Source of the DNA: Halieaceae bacterium
Lineage (GTDB): Bacteria; Pseudomonadota; Gammaproteobacteria; Pseudomonadales; Halieaceae
Assembly (NCBI GenBank): GCA_003523185.1
Contig: DPGN01000039.1
Location: 36,625-52,038, forward strand
Length of the DNA stretch: 15,414 nt
Reading direction: 5' to 3'
The notes beneath the pieces were generated by a model. The model did not search any database. It was not told the DNA's origin and worked only from the letters and a program-made list of their open reading frames with translations. The first letter of the stretch is position 1. Each line of letters opens with the position of its first letter. Of the stretch, positions 14,312-15,414 are shown in pieces. The position numbers and the translations under genes were made by a program.

Positions 14312-14760
14312 AGCTGGCGAACCAAATCCAAAGTGACGGCGCTACCTGCGCAATATTGATCAATGACGTCCAAAACAACCGGGTGACGTAGCGGAATATC
14401 GCTTGTCGCGATCTCATCTCGCGTCATCCAATGAGTTGCAATAATACTCGAGTCACGCCGATACGTGGTGTCAAAATCTACGGCTCGACCTACAAAGCTG
14501 TGTCTTAGGTAGCAGATGCCGTTAGCACCATTGACGATGGTGACGCCCAGATAAGCCGTGATTTCAACTTGCCAACAGGTTTCTTCTAAGATCTCGCGCG
14601 CGGCAGCCTCGATGAGGGACTCCATGGGCTCGAGATGCCCCGCCGGTTGATTAAGTACTTGCCGACCCTGGCTAAGCTCCTCAACCAGAAGAAATTTGCC
14701 TTCTTTTTCAAGGACAGTTGCCACCGTTGCATGCGGTAAAAAGCGGTCAGAACCCGTCAT
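14308..14760 (-). CDS. nudJ: Nudix hydrolase NudJ-like (phosphatase for thiamine/nucleotide pyrophosphates)
   Basis: 150 aa, one Nudix domain. The Nudix box runs from Gly41: G-x5-E47-x7-R55-E56-I57-x-E59-E60, so all metal-binding acidic residues are kept. The usual late glycine of the box is Cys62 here (EETCW instead of EETG-hydrophobic). In E. coli NudJ (YmfB) releases phosphate from HMP-pyrophosphate, thiamine pyrophosphate and nucleoside di/triphosphates, and its gene sits upstream of mnmA exactly as here. That synteny is the main reason for preferring NudJ over other Nudix proteins. Overlaps the rluE stop and the mnmA start by 4 nt each. Cytoplasmic; true substrate not determinable from sequence. 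Confidence 0.9.
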   Translation of the reverse strand: MTGSDRFLPHATVATVLEKEGKFLLVEELSQGRQVLNQPAGHLEPMESLIEAAAREILEETCWQVEITAYLGVTIVNGANGICYLRHSFVGRAVDFDTTYRRDSSIIATHWMTRDEIATSDIPLRHPVVLDVIDQYCAGSAVTLDLVRQL

Positions 14761-15329
14761 GTAGCACTCCTGAGAAAATTGGCCGGCTCATACCGACTCT
14801 CGCCCGGTTGTAGATCTCCGATATGAAAGGGACCAATGCTTCTGCGAATCAGTCTTAATGTTGGAAACCCTGCGGCCGCCGTCATTCGACGTACTTGGCG
14901 GTTCCGACCTTCGCGAATCGAGAGCTCAATCCAGCTATCGGGAATCGACGCTCGGTACCTGATCGGTGGATTTCTGTCCCAAATAGTCGGTATTTCCAAA
15001 AGCTTACAATGCGCCGGTAGCGATCTACCGTCCTTAAGATCCACCCCATCAGATAATTGCCGGCAGAGGGCTGGTGTTGCCTCTCCCTCAACTTGAACCC
15101 AATACGTTTTCCATTGTTTTCCACGCGGATTTGCCAGCTGATGTTGCAAAGCCCCGTCGTTGGTGAGTATCAGCAATCCCTCAGAGTCATAGTCTAAGCG
15201 TCCAGCGGCTCTGTACTGAGGCGCTTTAAGAAAATCGGCAAGCGTTTTCCTCGGATTATCAGCACGCTCTTTGTCCGTAAATTGACTCAGCACGTTGAAG
15301 GGCTTGTTGAAGAGAAGAACCTGACTCAT
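14757..15329 (-). CDS. rluE: 23S rRNA pseudouridine synthase RluE (RsuA family)
   Basis: 190 aa from the ATG at 15329. It lacks the N-terminal S4 domain that RsuA, RluB and RluF have, which together with the nudJ neighbour points to RluE, the enzyme for pseudouridine 2457 in E. coli 23S rRNA. The catalytic aspartate is Asp46 in AAGRLDYDSEGLLILTNDG, and the C-terminal motif REGRNRQVRRM is typical of RsuA-family enzymes. The protein begins MSQVLLFNKPFNVLSQFTD, matching family starts. A TTG five codons upstream (15344) is in frame but no better supported; neither has a clear Shine-Dalgarno site. First gene of the leftward operon, 4-nt overlap with nudJ. Confidence 0.92.
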   Translation of the reverse strand: MSQVLLFNKPFNVLSQFTDKERADNPRKTLADFLKAPQYRAAGRLDYDSEGLLILTNDGALQHQLANPRGKQWKTYWVQVEGEATPALCRQLSDGVDLKDGRSLPAHCKLLEIPTIWDRNPPIRYRASIPDSWIELSIREGRNRQVRRMTAAAGFPTLRLIRRSIGPFHIGDLQPGESRYEPANFLRSAT

Positions 15330-15414
15330 AGCGTTGGCTTGCAAGAAAAAGTGGTAAACTTACGACATAACAAAAAAGAGTCGCGTTGTGACTCACCATA
15401 AGCGAATCGCATTA
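15330..15414. promoter_or_regulatory. Region upstream of rluE, operon promoter area
   Basis: 85-bp non-coding segment up to the window edge. The leftward operon's promoter should be here unless transcription enters from the right. On the + strand TGGTAAACT (15352-15360) resembles an extended -10 element, but I find no well-spaced -35, so a divergent promoter is only possible. In E. coli icd is divergent from rluE; the start of any such gene would be outside this window. Confidence 0.3.
15372..15394 (-). terminator. Probable intrinsic terminator reading leftward
   Basis: On the - strand GAGTCAC-AAC-GCGACTC (15394 down to 15378) folds into a 7-position stem with one A/C mismatch and a 3-nt loop, followed at once by six T (15377-15372). 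This is the layout of a rho-independent terminator for a - strand transcript arriving from right of the window. The stem is short, so strength is uncertain. Confidence 0.5.

Noticed and set aside
15330..15344. TTG start for rluE five codons earlier
   Set aside because: No Shine-Dalgarno site, and family proteins begin near the ATG at 15329; not fully excluded.
1..15414. CRISPR arrays, tRNA genes, insertion sequences, prophage or defence genes
   Set aside because: No direct-repeat array, cloverleaf, transposase or such protein is visible; the window is densely packed with metabolic and housekeeping genes.

Overview
The window looks like chromosomal DNA from a marine-type gammaproteobacterium. 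The evidence is protein resemblance and gene order, not a database search. Three things point there: a full-length CysB of exactly the enterobacterial length (324 aa), the block rluE-nudJ-mnmA-hflD-purB seen in E. coli and relatives, and a RoxA (YcfD) ribosomal oxygenase. It is densely coded, with no tRNA or rRNA gene, insertion sequence, CRISPR array or phage gene visible. The longest non-coding stretch is only 167 bp.

Left part (1-1488, + strand): the 3' end of a 5'-nucleotidase-like gene (PF06189 type), then cysB.

Middle (1656-10005, + strand): a compact six-gene operon for the methylmalonyl-CoA pathway. It encodes an acyl-CoA (propionyl-CoA) carboxylase carboxyltransferase subunit, an unusually long and divergent biotin carboxylase fused to a biotin carrier domain, methylmalonyl-CoA epimerase, a full-length B12-dependent methylmalonyl-CoA mutase, its MeaB G-protein chaperone, and a small Rieske [2Fe-2S] protein. 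Together the first five should convert propionyl-CoA (from odd-chain fatty acids, branched amino acids, propionate or similar sources) to succinyl-CoA for the TCA cycle. The Rieske protein is the odd member. The 167-bp gap before the operon holds an imperfect 42-nt hairpin and a TAAT-N8-ATTA dyad that could be a LysR-type site.

Right part (10013-15329, - strand): a convergent operon, in transcription order rluE, nudJ, mnmA, hflD, purB, roxA. The first four genes are joined by 4-nt stop/start overlaps. The products modify 23S rRNA (RluE), tRNA (MnmA) and ribosomal protein L16 (RoxA), hydrolyse nucleotides (NudJ) and make AMP (PurB). Compared with E. coli, phoPQ is absent between purB and roxA. 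The last 85 bp hold a likely intrinsic terminator reading leftward and perhaps a divergent promoter.

I did not find a clearly new biological system. The parts most worth a second look are the divergent long biotin carboxylase, the Rieske protein in a B12 operon, and the leader structure downstream of cysB.
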